Shown here piece by piece: positions 26,047 to 32,797 of a stretch of DNA of 32,801 nt. The DNA is taken from assembly GCA_016933835.1 (NCBI GenBank), contig JAFGAC010000061.1:1-32801 (forward strand). The letters run 5' to 3'. The notes beneath the pieces were generated by a model. It did no database searches, had not been told where the DNA came from, and worked only from the letters and a program-made list of their open reading frames with translations. Numbering within the stretch: position 1 is the first letter of the stretch; each line of letters begins with the position of its first letter. The translations under genes and the position numbers were made by a program. This DNA comes from Clostridiales bacterium (lineage in GTDB: Bacteria; Bacillota; Clostridia; Peptostreptococcales; Acidaminobacteraceae).

Positions 26047-26773
26047 AGAAGATAAAGAACATAGAGATAAACTAATTGAAACACTTTTATATAGTATTGG
26101 CTTTGATAATGCAGAGGTTGTCTGTGAAGAAAATGATTTGTTGCTTGAAAAGTATAAAGATATAGAAGTTCCTGAAAGTTTGACTCAGTGGTTTGAACAA
26201 TATAATGAAAAACTTGAATTGAGACGAAAGCGAAAAGAATTTGTGAAAAGATCTGGAAGGTTTGCTAAAAAAGCGGCTGTGATTTTCATGGCGATCATCA
26301 TAGGACTTGGAGTTGTTACAATGAGTGTAGATGCTCTGAGAATTAGATTCTTGAATATGATTATTGAGGTTAATGAAAGATTTAGTTCAGTGGAGTTTGA
26401 AGAAAGAGAATCTGTAGAAAATACAGAGGATTTGCCTAAAGACTGGAAGGATTATTATCCTACTGTTATCCCTGATGGATATACTTTGAATACATGGTCT
26501 ACAAGCAGTAAATCTGCAAGGTTGGTGTACAGTAATGAATTAAGTGAGGAACTTGTGTTTATCCAAGGACCATTAACGGGGGAAGTTCATCTGAATACTG
26601 AAGATGCTGTTGTATTTGAAATAGAAATCAACGGATTTGAGGCTTTGATGATAGAAGAAGGTAATCGAATTATAATCTATTGGCGTAATGATAGTTATGC
26701 TTTTTCGTTGAAAGGTTATCTTGATAAAGAGATTATGATAAAGATTGTTAAGAGCGTTGTAAAGAATAATTAA
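26030..26773 (+). CDS. Membrane anti-sigma-like protein (DUF4367-type)
   Basis: This 247-residue single-pass protein pairs with the preceding sigma factor. The N-terminal cytoplasmic part (about 1-80, charged, including VPESLTQWFEQYNEKLELRRKR) would hold the sigma factor. One membrane helix follows (AAVIFMAIIIGLGVVTMSV, about 83-101). The extracytoplasmic domain resembles DUF4367 (YYPTVIPDGYTLNTWSTSSK, then IIIYWRNDSYAFSLKG). The TTG at 26030 is preferred because GAAGGTG lies 6 bases upstream; an ATG at 26003 in frame lacks such a site. The 17-base overlap with the sigma gene is typical of such pairs. The sensed signal is unknown. Confidence 0.8.
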   Translation: MNKGSREDKEHRDKLIETLLYSIGFDNAEVVCEENDLLLEKYKDIEVPESLTQWFEQYNEKLELRRKRKEFVKRSGRFAKKAAVIFMAIIIGLGVVTMSVDALRIRFLNMIIEVNERFSSVEFEERESVENTEDLPKDWKDYYPTVIPDGYTLNTWSTSSKSARLVYSNELSEELVFIQGPLTGEVHLNTEDAVVFEIEINGFEALMIEEGNRIIIYWRNDSYAFSLKGYLDKEIMIKIVKSVVKNN

Positions 26774-26843
26774 AAAATTTTTAGAAAAAGTGTAAGAAAA
26801 TCCCCTCCTATACAGTTATATATATTGAAGGGGAGTGAAAACC

Positions 26844-27269
26844 ATGGATATGAAGAAAATTATAGTTCTTCTGATTTGTGCTTTGATGATAGTGCCGGTT
26901 ACATATGGAGATAGAAATATTCAAGAAAATGAATTTGAAGGGATGATTCAAATTGAATTTGTCAGTATTGCAGAATTTCGCAATGATTTTTCGATTGATG
27001 CTTCAGGGAAAGCCGGGTTGTTTTCAATTTTAGATGCATATGATGGAAGTGAAGTTGTCATTAGTGCATATCTTCAAAGATATCAAAATGGACAGTGGAT
27101 AAATATAAAACATTGGTCGGTTGAAGAGCCGGGAACGTATGCAGAAATGGATGTCAGTTGGTATATTGCGAGCGGATATATGTACCGGATGACATCGTAT
27201 GGATATGTATATGAAAACGAAGTGATGTTGGAGAGTGATTATTTTTGCAGCGATTCGATTTGGTATTGA
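26844..27269 (+). CDS. Small secreted beta-rich protein
   Basis: This 141-residue protein has a signal peptide (KKIIVLLICALMIVPVTYG) and an all-beta looking mature domain with WINIKHWSVEEPGTYAEMDV, then YIASGYMYRMTSYGYVYENE. That tyrosine-rich ending resembles small secreted clostridial proteins of the DUF6147 type, though I cannot confirm the family. The ATG at 26844 is chosen for AGGGGAGTG (26829-26837). The 70 bases upstream include TATACA/TATATA-rich sequence and a C-rich patch that might be the promoter of the nearby sigma factor. It is the first of several exported products after the sigma/anti-sigma pair. Confidence 0.72.
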   Translation: MDMKKIIVLLICALMIVPVTYGDRNIQENEFEGMIQIEFVSIAEFRNDFSIDASGKAGLFSILDAYDGSEVVISAYLQRYQNGQWINIKHWSVEEPGTYAEMDVSWYIASGYMYRMTSYGYVYENEVMLESDYFCSDSIWY

Positions 27270-27295
27270 AAATATGAACGAAAAGGGAATGAAAA

Positions 27296-27388
27296 ATGAA
27301 AAGTAAAATGAGTTTAATATTAGTTGTTGCTTTGATATTGTCAGTATCTTTGAGTTTTGCTGGAAAATCAAATGTGATGCTAGTATGA
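27296..27388 (+). CDS. 30-residue signal-peptide-only ORF
   Basis: ATG 27296 with AAAGGGA upstream opens a 30-codon frame, MKSKMSLILVVALILSVSLS then FAGKSNVMLV and TGA. It is a complete signal sequence followed by only a handful of residues. It may be a tiny secreted peptide or the stump of a gene whose mature part was deleted. Its ribosome site and position between two secreted-protein genes favour real translation. Confidence 0.45.
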   Translation: MKSKMSLILVVALILSVSLSFAGKSNVMLV

Positions 27389-27407
27389 AAGGATAAGGTG
27401 AAAATAA

Positions 27408-28581
27408 ATGAAAAATCAAAAAAAAAATTGTATCAATGTTTTTGAGTATTGTTTTATTGATATCGGGTTTTTCTGTAGTAGCAATGGCCGATACAAAAGA
27501 TGTAGTTAAGCAAACTAATCTTGAAAATGCTCTTGAAAACAAATTGACCTATGAATTTGGGGAGTATTCGCCAGGGAAATTTGACGAATGGATGGAACTT
27601 TATAATCGGAATGAAGTTAGTTACGCATATCTTGTAGCACTATATGATTCAAAAAATAAAATTGCAGGGTTTTCTATAGTTAGTGATATAAATGAAAGAG
27701 TGTTGATGACAGCGGTTTGAGAATTACATGTAGATTTATTTCAGAAAATTGTTGTGCTTCTGAAATCAAATGATGCGAAAAATATTTTAATTTATGAATT
27801 TCCTAATGGATTTTACTTAAAAAGTAAAGATGGAGTAAAGCGGTTTTTTATTAATGGAGAAGATATTGAAGTAGAAGAAATTTTTGATAATGAAATTGAT
27901 GAGATTGGATTTTTTGAAACTCATCCCAATAACTCCAAATTGCTATCGGCAACAGTATATGGTGCTTTAGATGATTGGGATATGTTTGAATTTGTACCGG
28001 TTCGATTAGTTGGAACCAATTCCTACTATTACGGAGGATATCAAGGTTGGTTAACTGATGAGGGGGTTACTAGTTTTTATGCAAACAGATCTTGTGGAGT
28101 TACAGCAGCATCTAATATGATGCAGTATATGTCAGAGCATGTTTCGGGCAAGTTGGATTTATATACCCAACCTACAATGTATAAGTATGATTTTTCTGCT
28201 TATCAAAAAGATGTATATAACTATTTAGATCCTGCTATTTGGGGTATTCCAGGAATTGATACTATGATTAGTAGAGTTAAAGCGTTTGCAGTTTCTGAAG
28301 GTGTTGATTTAGATGAAGTGACATCAAGTGCTACATGGAATGAAACAAATGTAAGAAACTATATTGCTTCAGGTTTAAATTCTGAAAGTCCGGTTTTATT
28401 AATTACATGGGATTCAGAAATATCTGATTTAGAGAATCATTGGGTTACTGTAACTAAATTATATGGTTCATATGGAGATACGACTATGGTGACGTCAAAC
28501 TGGGCAGAAAAGGTTGAATATGATTTTTCTTTATGGGTTTCAGCGGGAAGTATGTATTGCGGGGTGATTTATTTTGAGTAA
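27408..28581 (+). pseudogene. Secreted C39/papain-like cysteine protease gene, disrupted
   Basis: The parent gene would encode an exported protease: signal peptide (IVSMFLSIVLLISGFSVVAMA), a propeptide-like region (about 27505-27950), then a peptidase domain with the nucleophile in RSCGVTAASNMMQYM, a His in LENHWVTVTKLYG and a third polar residue in MVTSNWAEKVEYDF. Two lesions are seen. The ATG at 27408 (GGATAAGGTG upstream) is out of frame with the rest because of a run of ten A (27418-27427), where nine would fit. An in-frame TGA lies at 27718-27720. The long downstream frame from 27754 has no ribosome site. The catalytic half is well kept, so decay is recent or the tract is slippery. Confidence 0.72.
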
Positions 28582-28822
28582 ATCAAGTATAAATATTTTT
28601 GAATATGTAGTAAATGAAGTAGGTTTTGCAATTGATATTATAATTTGTATTTTTACACTCTACTTACTAATATTTAAAAGGAGATCTTTGAATAAGGTTC
28701 AAAAAACAATTGTGATTGTAGTATTTATAGGAAGTATAATCGTATTAGGGTTGTTTATATATTTGATCATAGCATCTAATAGTATTCCTAATGTTGAACC
28801 ACTTCCTATTGAGTATTCATAA
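28574..28822 (+). CDS. Small two-helix membrane protein
   Basis: This 82-residue protein has two predicted membrane helices (AIDIIICIFTLYLLIF, about 18-33; TIVIVVFIGSIIVLGLFIYL, about 45-64) and a short basic loop between them. It starts with TTG at 28574, supported by GGGGTG (28561-28566) 7 bases upstream, and overlaps the end of the protease gene by 8 bases, so it is coupled to it. Its role is unknown; a partner or immunity role for the protease is only a guess. Confidence 0.6.
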   Translation: MSKSSINIFEYVVNEVGFAIDIIICIFTLYLLIFKRRSLNKVQKTIVIVVFIGSIIVLGLFIYLIIASNSIPNVEPLPIEYS

Positions 28823-29825
28823 AATGGTCGGCAGTGTAGCGAAATCTTTGTAAATTGGATATACATGTGGTAGCAGTTTTGCTTTTGCATCTACAAACTA
28901 TTGGAACAACAGTTGGAGAGGATTATAGTGGTCTAGTTTTCAAAGAATTAGCAGGGGTGTCGAGTGCGGCGATCGCAACAACTGCGCTCATGAGTCTTAT
29001 TAGCTGGATTAAGAATCAAAGAGTGTTGATGATCAATTGAATATTGATTATGTCGCTTGGTTGTCTCGGTTTTTGCAATTCATTATTGAAGCTTGAGCTG
29101 AGAAATCGTGATTTCGATTATGAAGAAGACGCAAGGTAGCTCACTGACTACGATTTAGAAAGATTAAATATTATAATGCAGTCTTGCCGATCATTAAAAG
29201 GGAAACCAAGAGAAGAGGTCACCCCAGTAAGGATTCTGAAAAGAATCAATTCAGAATCACCCATCTCATATTAATGGATATAGCCAAGGTTTATGTTTCG
29301 ATACAAAGATATTTAGATAAAGAGTGTCTATTAGTGGTGGCTTCTACCGAACTGTCCGTGTCAGTTGCTGAAACCTGAGAGAATTGTAAAACTCAAAGTG
29401 AAGTAAAAAGAAAGTTTCAGTTTATGAAGTCAACGCAGTTCATTGATTTGCATTATCTAGATTTCCCTAGGTGCAGCGAAGCGTTTAGATACCTTCAGTT
29501 ACTTTTGATGCTGTTATTGAGTGTTAGTGAATTCGTTGTTCACAGAAATATCGAAAAAGACAATCAGACAATATTTCGTCCCGGAAAAAGATATTGACAT
29601 CTATAGGGAATTTTATTCCGTGGTCACAACATCAGTACTATGAATAGGGTAACAAACAGAGGTTTGTATACAACGCTTCAGGTATTGCTCATAATCCTTG
29701 GCATACCTAAAGAAATCTATTACTGAGGACATATTTGATCTTCGTGCGAATTATCTAATCCTAGGATTATTCTAATATTTTTAGGGACTATGAGTCACAA
29801 ATATTATTGATTATAGGAGGTATTT
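28823..29825 (+). other. About 1 kb of gene relics, no intact gene
   Basis: No frame here has both a ribosome site and a convincing product. Short stretches read as decayed coding sequence: VFKELAGVSSAAIATTALMS (near 28937-28996) and LPIIKRETKRRGHPSKD (29184-29234), the second of transposase-like, basic character. Frames are broken by many stops. The last 60 bases carry the ribosome site GGAGG for the gene at 29826. It is probably an old insertion site in segment B. Confidence 0.5.
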
Positions 29826-30395
29826 ATGAAAAAAAAAATAGTTATTCTATTAATGCTGACAGCTGTATTACTTACCAGTCTGGCTATTACTCAAGCTTTT
29901 GGAAGAATGAGTATTGGAAGGGATGGAATTAGAGAACTTGATACAAGTGGAATTGAATTTACAGAGGATTACACTTATTATGATTTCTTACTTGATAATT
30001 TACCTGAAGAAGATCGTATAAAACACAATGAGTATTCTTCAATGAATTCATTAAAAGGTATAATATCTGAAGAAAATGACAAAAAAATCTACTATGAAGA
30101 TTTGACGTTAGAAGAGAAATTATCCAGAATAAATCAGTTTCGTTTAAAGCTATCAGAAAAGTATGCGGTAACTGAAATTTCCACCCAACAAGATATTGAA
30201 ATACTAGAAATTCAATTACTTAGAGAACAGAAGATTCTAGATTTAGCCATAATTGAAGCTTATTTAGATGATGTTCTCGACGAAACATTACGAATACAAT
30301 ATGAGGAACAAGAAAGCTTGCTTACGGAAGAAATTGAAATTATTGATAATGAACTTATAAAGATACTTGATAAGTACGACTTAAAGGAGGAGTGA
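29826..30395 (+). CDS. Secreted coiled-coil protein of unknown function
   Basis: This 189-residue protein has a signal peptide (KKKIVILLMLTAVLLTSLAITQA). The mature part is highly charged, with long heptad-like helices (LEEKLSRINQFRLKLSEKYA, and about residues 120-185 with Leu/Ile every 3-4 residues and many Glu). No catalytic motif is seen. AGGAGG precedes the ATG. It is followed immediately by the M15 peptidase gene, whose ATG lies 2 bases after this stop, so the two are co-expressed; the coiled coil could be a partner or chaperone for that enzyme. Confidence 0.75.
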   Translation: MKKKIVILLMLTAVLLTSLAITQAFGRMSIGRDGIRELDTSGIEFTEDYTYYDFLLDNLPEEDRIKHNEYSSMNSLKGIISEENDKKIYYEDLTLEEKLSRINQFRLKLSEKYAVTEISTQQDIEILEIQLLREQKILDLAIIEAYLDDVLDETLRIQYEEQESLLTEEIEIIDNELIKILDKYDLKEE

Positions 30396-30397
30396 TC

Positions 30398-31171
30398 ATG
30401 AATATCTCAAAAAAGATGATTGTGGTAATGATAATGGCTCTAATTTTATCTACAAGTTCGTTTGCATATTATTCGGGTTATCCTCTGACAATTTCTGAAA
30501 GCCTTTTAGGTGCAAGAACTTATGATCTCTATATATGGAATTCTAGTTCAGGTTATTGGGTTCATTCTACTGTTACTGGAGAATCATATATTGCGGACAA
30601 TCTGAAGGCAAAGGAATTTGTTTCATATAGTGATACATATGGCAAGTTATATTCACCTAATGTTGTAATATCAACAACTTTCATTAGTTCTTGGAACAGT
30701 TTAAGAGCATTATATTCCCCGCTTATAGTAAATGCTGGTTATAGAAGTAATGCTCATAATAAGAAAGTTAATGGTGTAGCTCAGTCTCAACATAAAGCCG
30801 GGGTAGCAGCAGATGTTAAAACCCCATCTGGTCTTACTGATTCGCAATTCAATACCGCTGCAACTAATGCAGGATTTGAGCATTCAGAGATCATTAGTGG
30901 AGGAGGAGCTGTGCATATGGATGAAAGAGAATTACCAAGTGGTCAAACAAGTGGATATCCGACAATAAGTAGTTTAGGTTCATATTTATATGCAATTACA
31001 ATTCAGGATGGATTAATTACAAATGATTATAATTGCGTTTTTACGGGTTTTTATGGTTCTATAACTAAAAATGATGTAGAAGATTTTCAATCCGACAATG
31101 GCCTCACTGTAGATGGTATAGTAGGGTCTAATACTTGGAATGAATTTCACTACGAAGTGGGATATCAATAA
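30398..31171 (+). CDS. Secreted M15 peptidase with peptidoglycan-binding domain
   Basis: This 257-residue exported enzyme probably cleaves cell-wall peptides (D-Ala-D-Ala carboxypeptidase or L,D/D,D-endopeptidase type). The signal peptide (KKMIVVMIMALILSTSSFA) is followed by the M15A-like domain: VNAGYRSNAHNKKV, SQHKAGVAADVKT (zinc His and Asp) and AVHMDER (zinc His), about residues 112-180. The C-terminal part (DVEDFQSDNGLTVDGIVGSNTW) is a PG_binding_1-type wall-binding domain. AAAGGAGGAG (30383-30392) supports ATG 30398. Cells or phages use such enzymes as lysins; here the signal peptide and sigma-factor context favour an envelope-remodelling role. Confidence 0.85.
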   Translation: MNISKKMIVVMIMALILSTSSFAYYSGYPLTISESLLGARTYDLYIWNSSSGYWVHSTVTGESYIADNLKAKEFVSYSDTYGKLYSPNVVISTTFISSWNSLRALYSPLIVNAGYRSNAHNKKVNGVAQSQHKAGVAADVKTPSGLTDSQFNTAATNAGFEHSEIISGGGAVHMDERELPSGQTSGYPTISSLGSYLYAITIQDGLITNDYNCVFTGFYGSITKNDVEDFQSDNGLTVDGIVGSNTWNEFHYEVGYQ

Positions 31172-31211
31172 ATTGTAATTGAGAAAGCGAATGCATTGAA
31201 ATTACAAAAAT

Positions 31212-31246
31212 GACGAGGGTTTTCTTGACACGCTCCACCTCCACCA
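31212..31246 (+). repeat. Attachment core copy 3 with ssrA-like flank
   Basis: CTCCACCTCCACCA (31233-31246) matches the last 14 bases of ssrA. GACGAGGGTT (31212-31221) matches the ssrA stretch just before its T-loop, but the spacing is four bases longer. It therefore looks like a decayed ssrA 3' end or an element arm that mimics it. It marks the proposed end of segment B. Confidence 0.65.
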
Positions 31247-31255
31247 ACACAAACC

Positions 31256-31291
31256 ACAACAGGAATCCACATAGTGGATTCTTTTGTTGTG
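31256..31291 (+). terminator. Terminator following att copy 3
   Basis: GAATCCAC-ATA-GTGGATTC (31263-31281) with an outer ACAACA/TGTTGT pairing, followed by TTTTGTTGT. Like copies 1, 2 and 4, the core is directly followed by a terminator-type hairpin. Confidence 0.8.
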
Positions 31292-31303
31292 TACGCAATA
31301 GTT

Positions 31304-31332
31304 TTGACAAGTAGGAGTATTAGATATATACT
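31304..31332 (+). promoter_or_regulatory. Promoter of the first toxin-antitoxin pair
   Basis: TTGACA (31304-31309), 17 bases, TATACT (31327-31332): near-consensus, with a start expected near 31339. Confidence 0.85.
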
Positions 31333-31338
31333 GAATAT

Positions 31339-31358
31339 GTAATACGAAGTAATACGAA
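31339..31358 (+). promoter_or_regulatory. Tandem 10-bp repeat, probable antitoxin operator
   Basis: GTAATACGAA occurs twice head to tail (31339-31348, 31349-31358), exactly at the expected transcription start. Ribbon-helix-helix antitoxins bind such closely spaced repeats, so it probably mediates autorepression. Confidence 0.65.
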
Positions 31359-31383
31359 TGATGTGAAAATGGAGGAGAATAAG

Positions 31384-31602
31384 ATGGGTACTGTATCATT
31401 GAGGTTAAATGAAAAGGATGACTTGTTGATTAGGAAATATGCAGAACTGCATAATGTTGACCTGTCTTCATTTATTAGGGAGGCAGTTATTGAAAAGATT
31501 GAAGAAGAATATGATCTGAAATTGTTCAATCAAGTGTGGGAAGAGGAGCAAGAAAATGAATACCTAAGCCATGACCAATTGAAAAAGGAACTTGGTTTAT
31601 GA
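31384..31602 (+). CDS. RelB-like ribbon-helix-helix antitoxin
   Basis: This 72-residue antitoxin both neutralises the downstream RelE-type toxin and represses its own promoter. The N-terminal ribbon-helix-helix is visible (TVSLRLNEKDDLLIRKYAEL, then DLSSFIREAVIEKIEEEYD), and the C-terminal acidic toxin-binding tail ends SHDQLKKELGL. It resembles the DUF6290/RelB group. ATG 31384 is chosen for GGAGGAG just upstream. Its stop overlaps the toxin start (ATGA). The pair is the only content between attachment-like repeats 3 and 4. Confidence 0.85.
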   Translation: MGTVSLRLNEKDDLLIRKYAELHNVDLSSFIREAVIEKIEEEYDLKLFNQVWEEEQENEYLSHDQLKKELGL

Positions 31603-31865
31603 AGTATCATATTGAGTACACTAGAACTGCTGTCAGGCAGCTCAAAAAAATGGACAAGAGAATTGTTTCATTCATTATTGCGTATATTGAGGATAGATTA
31701 GAAGGCTGTGAGAATCCTAGAGCATACGGGAAATCACTTCAAGGCAACTTAAATGACAAATGGAGATACCGCATAGGTGATTATAGGATTCTTGCAAAGA
31801 TTGAGGATTCGAGATTGATTATAGTAGTTGTAGAAGTGGGTCATCGAAAAGATATCTGTAAATAG
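31599..31865 (+). CDS. RelE/ParE-superfamily toxin
   Basis: This is an 88-residue toxin, probably a ribosome-dependent mRNA endonuclease of the RelE type. The sequence shows YTRTAVRQLKKMDKRIVSFI, a mid-protein basic patch (GNLNDKWRYRIGDYRILAKI) and the C-terminal VVEVGHRKDICK, all typical of RelE. ATGA overlap with the antitoxin gene ensures coupled translation. The conserved Arg and the C-terminal His/Arg expected for activity appear present, so it is likely functional. Confidence 0.88.
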   Translation: MKYHIEYTRTAVRQLKKMDKRIVSFIIAYIEDRLEGCENPRAYGKSLQGNLNDKWRYRIGDYRILAKIEDSRLIIVVVEVGHRKDICK

Positions 31866-31900
31866 ATAGTTCAAATTTTGTGTGATACTTGCTCGATTAA

Positions 31901-31959
31901 GTCACCTTCTTGAAAGAATAAGAATTGTGCTTAGAGTTGGTGTAGGTCCACCTCCACCA
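31901..31959 (+). repeat. 59-bp repeat with attachment core copy 4
   Basis: This is the second copy of the block at 25043-25101 (5 mismatches in 59), ending with the 13-bp core (31947-31959). It is the right border of the small toxin-antitoxin segment. Its reading frame (LLERIRIVLRVGVGPPPP) is a decayed version of the protein tail at copy 2. Confidence 0.7.
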
Positions 31960-31983
31960 TTTGAAATATTTTAAAAAAAGATT

Positions 31984-32010
31984 AATGCATCCATATTGGA
32001 TGCATTTCTT
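31984..32010 (+). terminator. Terminator following att copy 4
   Basis: AATGCATCCA (31984-31993), loop TAT, TGGATGCATT (31997-32006), then a short T/C run. Confidence 0.75.
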
Positions 32011-32056
32011 ATATGTAGATTGAATTCGTTCAACAGTGCTATATATGTGCTGTGAC

Positions 32057-32085
32057 TTTACAAAGCACCTTTTATACTGTACAAT
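32057..32085 (+). promoter_or_regulatory. Promoter of the second toxin-antitoxin pair
   Basis: TTTACA (32057-32062), 17 bases, TACAAT (32080-32085). It starts about 30 bases before the ribosome site. Confidence 0.65.
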
Positions 32086-32121
32086 ATACATAATAAGAAA
32101 TGTAGAAAGGAGTTGATAACT

Positions 32122-32403
32122 ATGACTACAAAGAACATAACAATACGCATGGATGAGAATTTAAAAGAAGCATCCGAAAAATTATTTAATGCACTTGGAT
32201 TCAATATGACTACTGCAATCACAGCTTTTATTAAACAAGCAGTAAGAGAACAAAGAATTCCATTTGATATTACTCTAAATACTCCTAATGCACAAACTGT
32301 TCAAGCAATTTTGGAAAGTGAGCGAATGCTGAATGATGCTTCATCAAAAAGGTTTTCTAGCATGGTTGATTTGGTTGAGGATTTAGACGATGACGAAATA
32401 TAA
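32122..32403 (+). CDS. RelB/DinJ-family antitoxin
   Basis: This 93-residue antitoxin has the DinJ-type N-terminus (KNITIRMDENLKEASEKLF, then LGFNMTTAITAFIKQAVREQ and RIPFDI) and an acidic tail (DLVEDLDDDEI). AAGGAG (32106-32111) is 10 bases before ATG 32122, while the in-frame TTG at 32113 is too close to it. It overlaps the toxin gene by 14 bases. It belongs to a different subfamily from the antitoxin at 31384, so the two systems are probably independent. Confidence 0.9.
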   Translation: MTTKNITIRMDENLKEASEKLFNALGFNMTTAITAFIKQAVREQRIPFDITLNTPNAQTVQAILESERMLNDASSKRFSSMVDLVEDLDDDEI

Positions 32404-32668
32404 AATCTTAAGGACTACTCAATTCAAGAAAGATTATAAGATGTCAAAAAAACGTGGCAAAGATATTGAGTCTTTACTGAAAATCATTGAGATACTTGCA
32501 AATGGAAAAGCGCTGCCTGAAAAGTTCAAAGATTATCAATTGGCAGGAGGATACATTGGATACCATGAGTGTCATATACAACCAGATTGGCTACTCATAT
32601 ATAAGATAACAGAAAGTGAGTTGGTTTTGACACTCACGAGAACGGGTTCACATAGTGATTTGTTTTGA
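32390..32668 (+). CDS. YafQ-family mRNA interferase toxin
   Basis: This is a 92-residue RelE-superfamily toxin of the YafQ type, expected to cut mRNA on the ribosome. Signature segments are RTTQFKKDYKMSKKRGKD, LPEKFKDYQLAGGYIGYHECHIQPDWLLIYKI and the C-terminal LTLTRTGSHSDLF. The conserved His (HECH, GSHSDLF) and Asp (PDW) residues are all present. It starts inside the antitoxin gene, so translation is coupled. Confidence 0.92.
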   Translation: MTKYKILRTTQFKKDYKMSKKRGKDIESLLKIIEILANGKALPEKFKDYQLAGGYIGYHECHIQPDWLLIYKITESELVLTLTRTGSHSDLF

Positions 32669-32678
32669 TATGAATATC

Positions 32679-32712
32679 TGATAACTTATCCGACTTCTAA
32701 GATAAGTTATCA
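32679..32712. repeat. 12-bp inverted repeat after the YafQ toxin
   Basis: TGATAACTTATC (32679-32690) and GATAAGTTATCA (32701-32712) are perfect inverted repeats around a 10-base loop. No T run follows, so it could be a weak bidirectional terminator or a protein-binding or recombination site. Confidence 0.5.
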
Positions 32713-32760
32713 TGTCCCATATGTGTAGTTATCCTCCTTTCTCCCGTATTCATAGAAAAA

Positions 32761-32797
32761 CCGGGGAACCCATAAAGAATTCCTCGGATAATTTTTT
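32761..32797 (+). terminator. Terminator at the window end
   Basis: CCGGGGAA (32761-32768) pairs with TTCCTCGG (32780-32787), with one G-U pair, and six T follow (32792-32797). It probably ends the second toxin-antitoxin transcript. Confidence 0.7.

Noticed and set aside
27030-27542. Minus-strand frame of 170 codons across secreted-protein genes
   Set aside because: No ribosome site, an unlikely Phe/Ile/Ser-rich composition, and it covers three + strand starts with good ribosome sites.
28855-29040. 61-codon frame starting TTG after the two-helix protein gene
   Set aside because: No ribosome site and no family match; it looks like a fragment in a stretch of gene relics.
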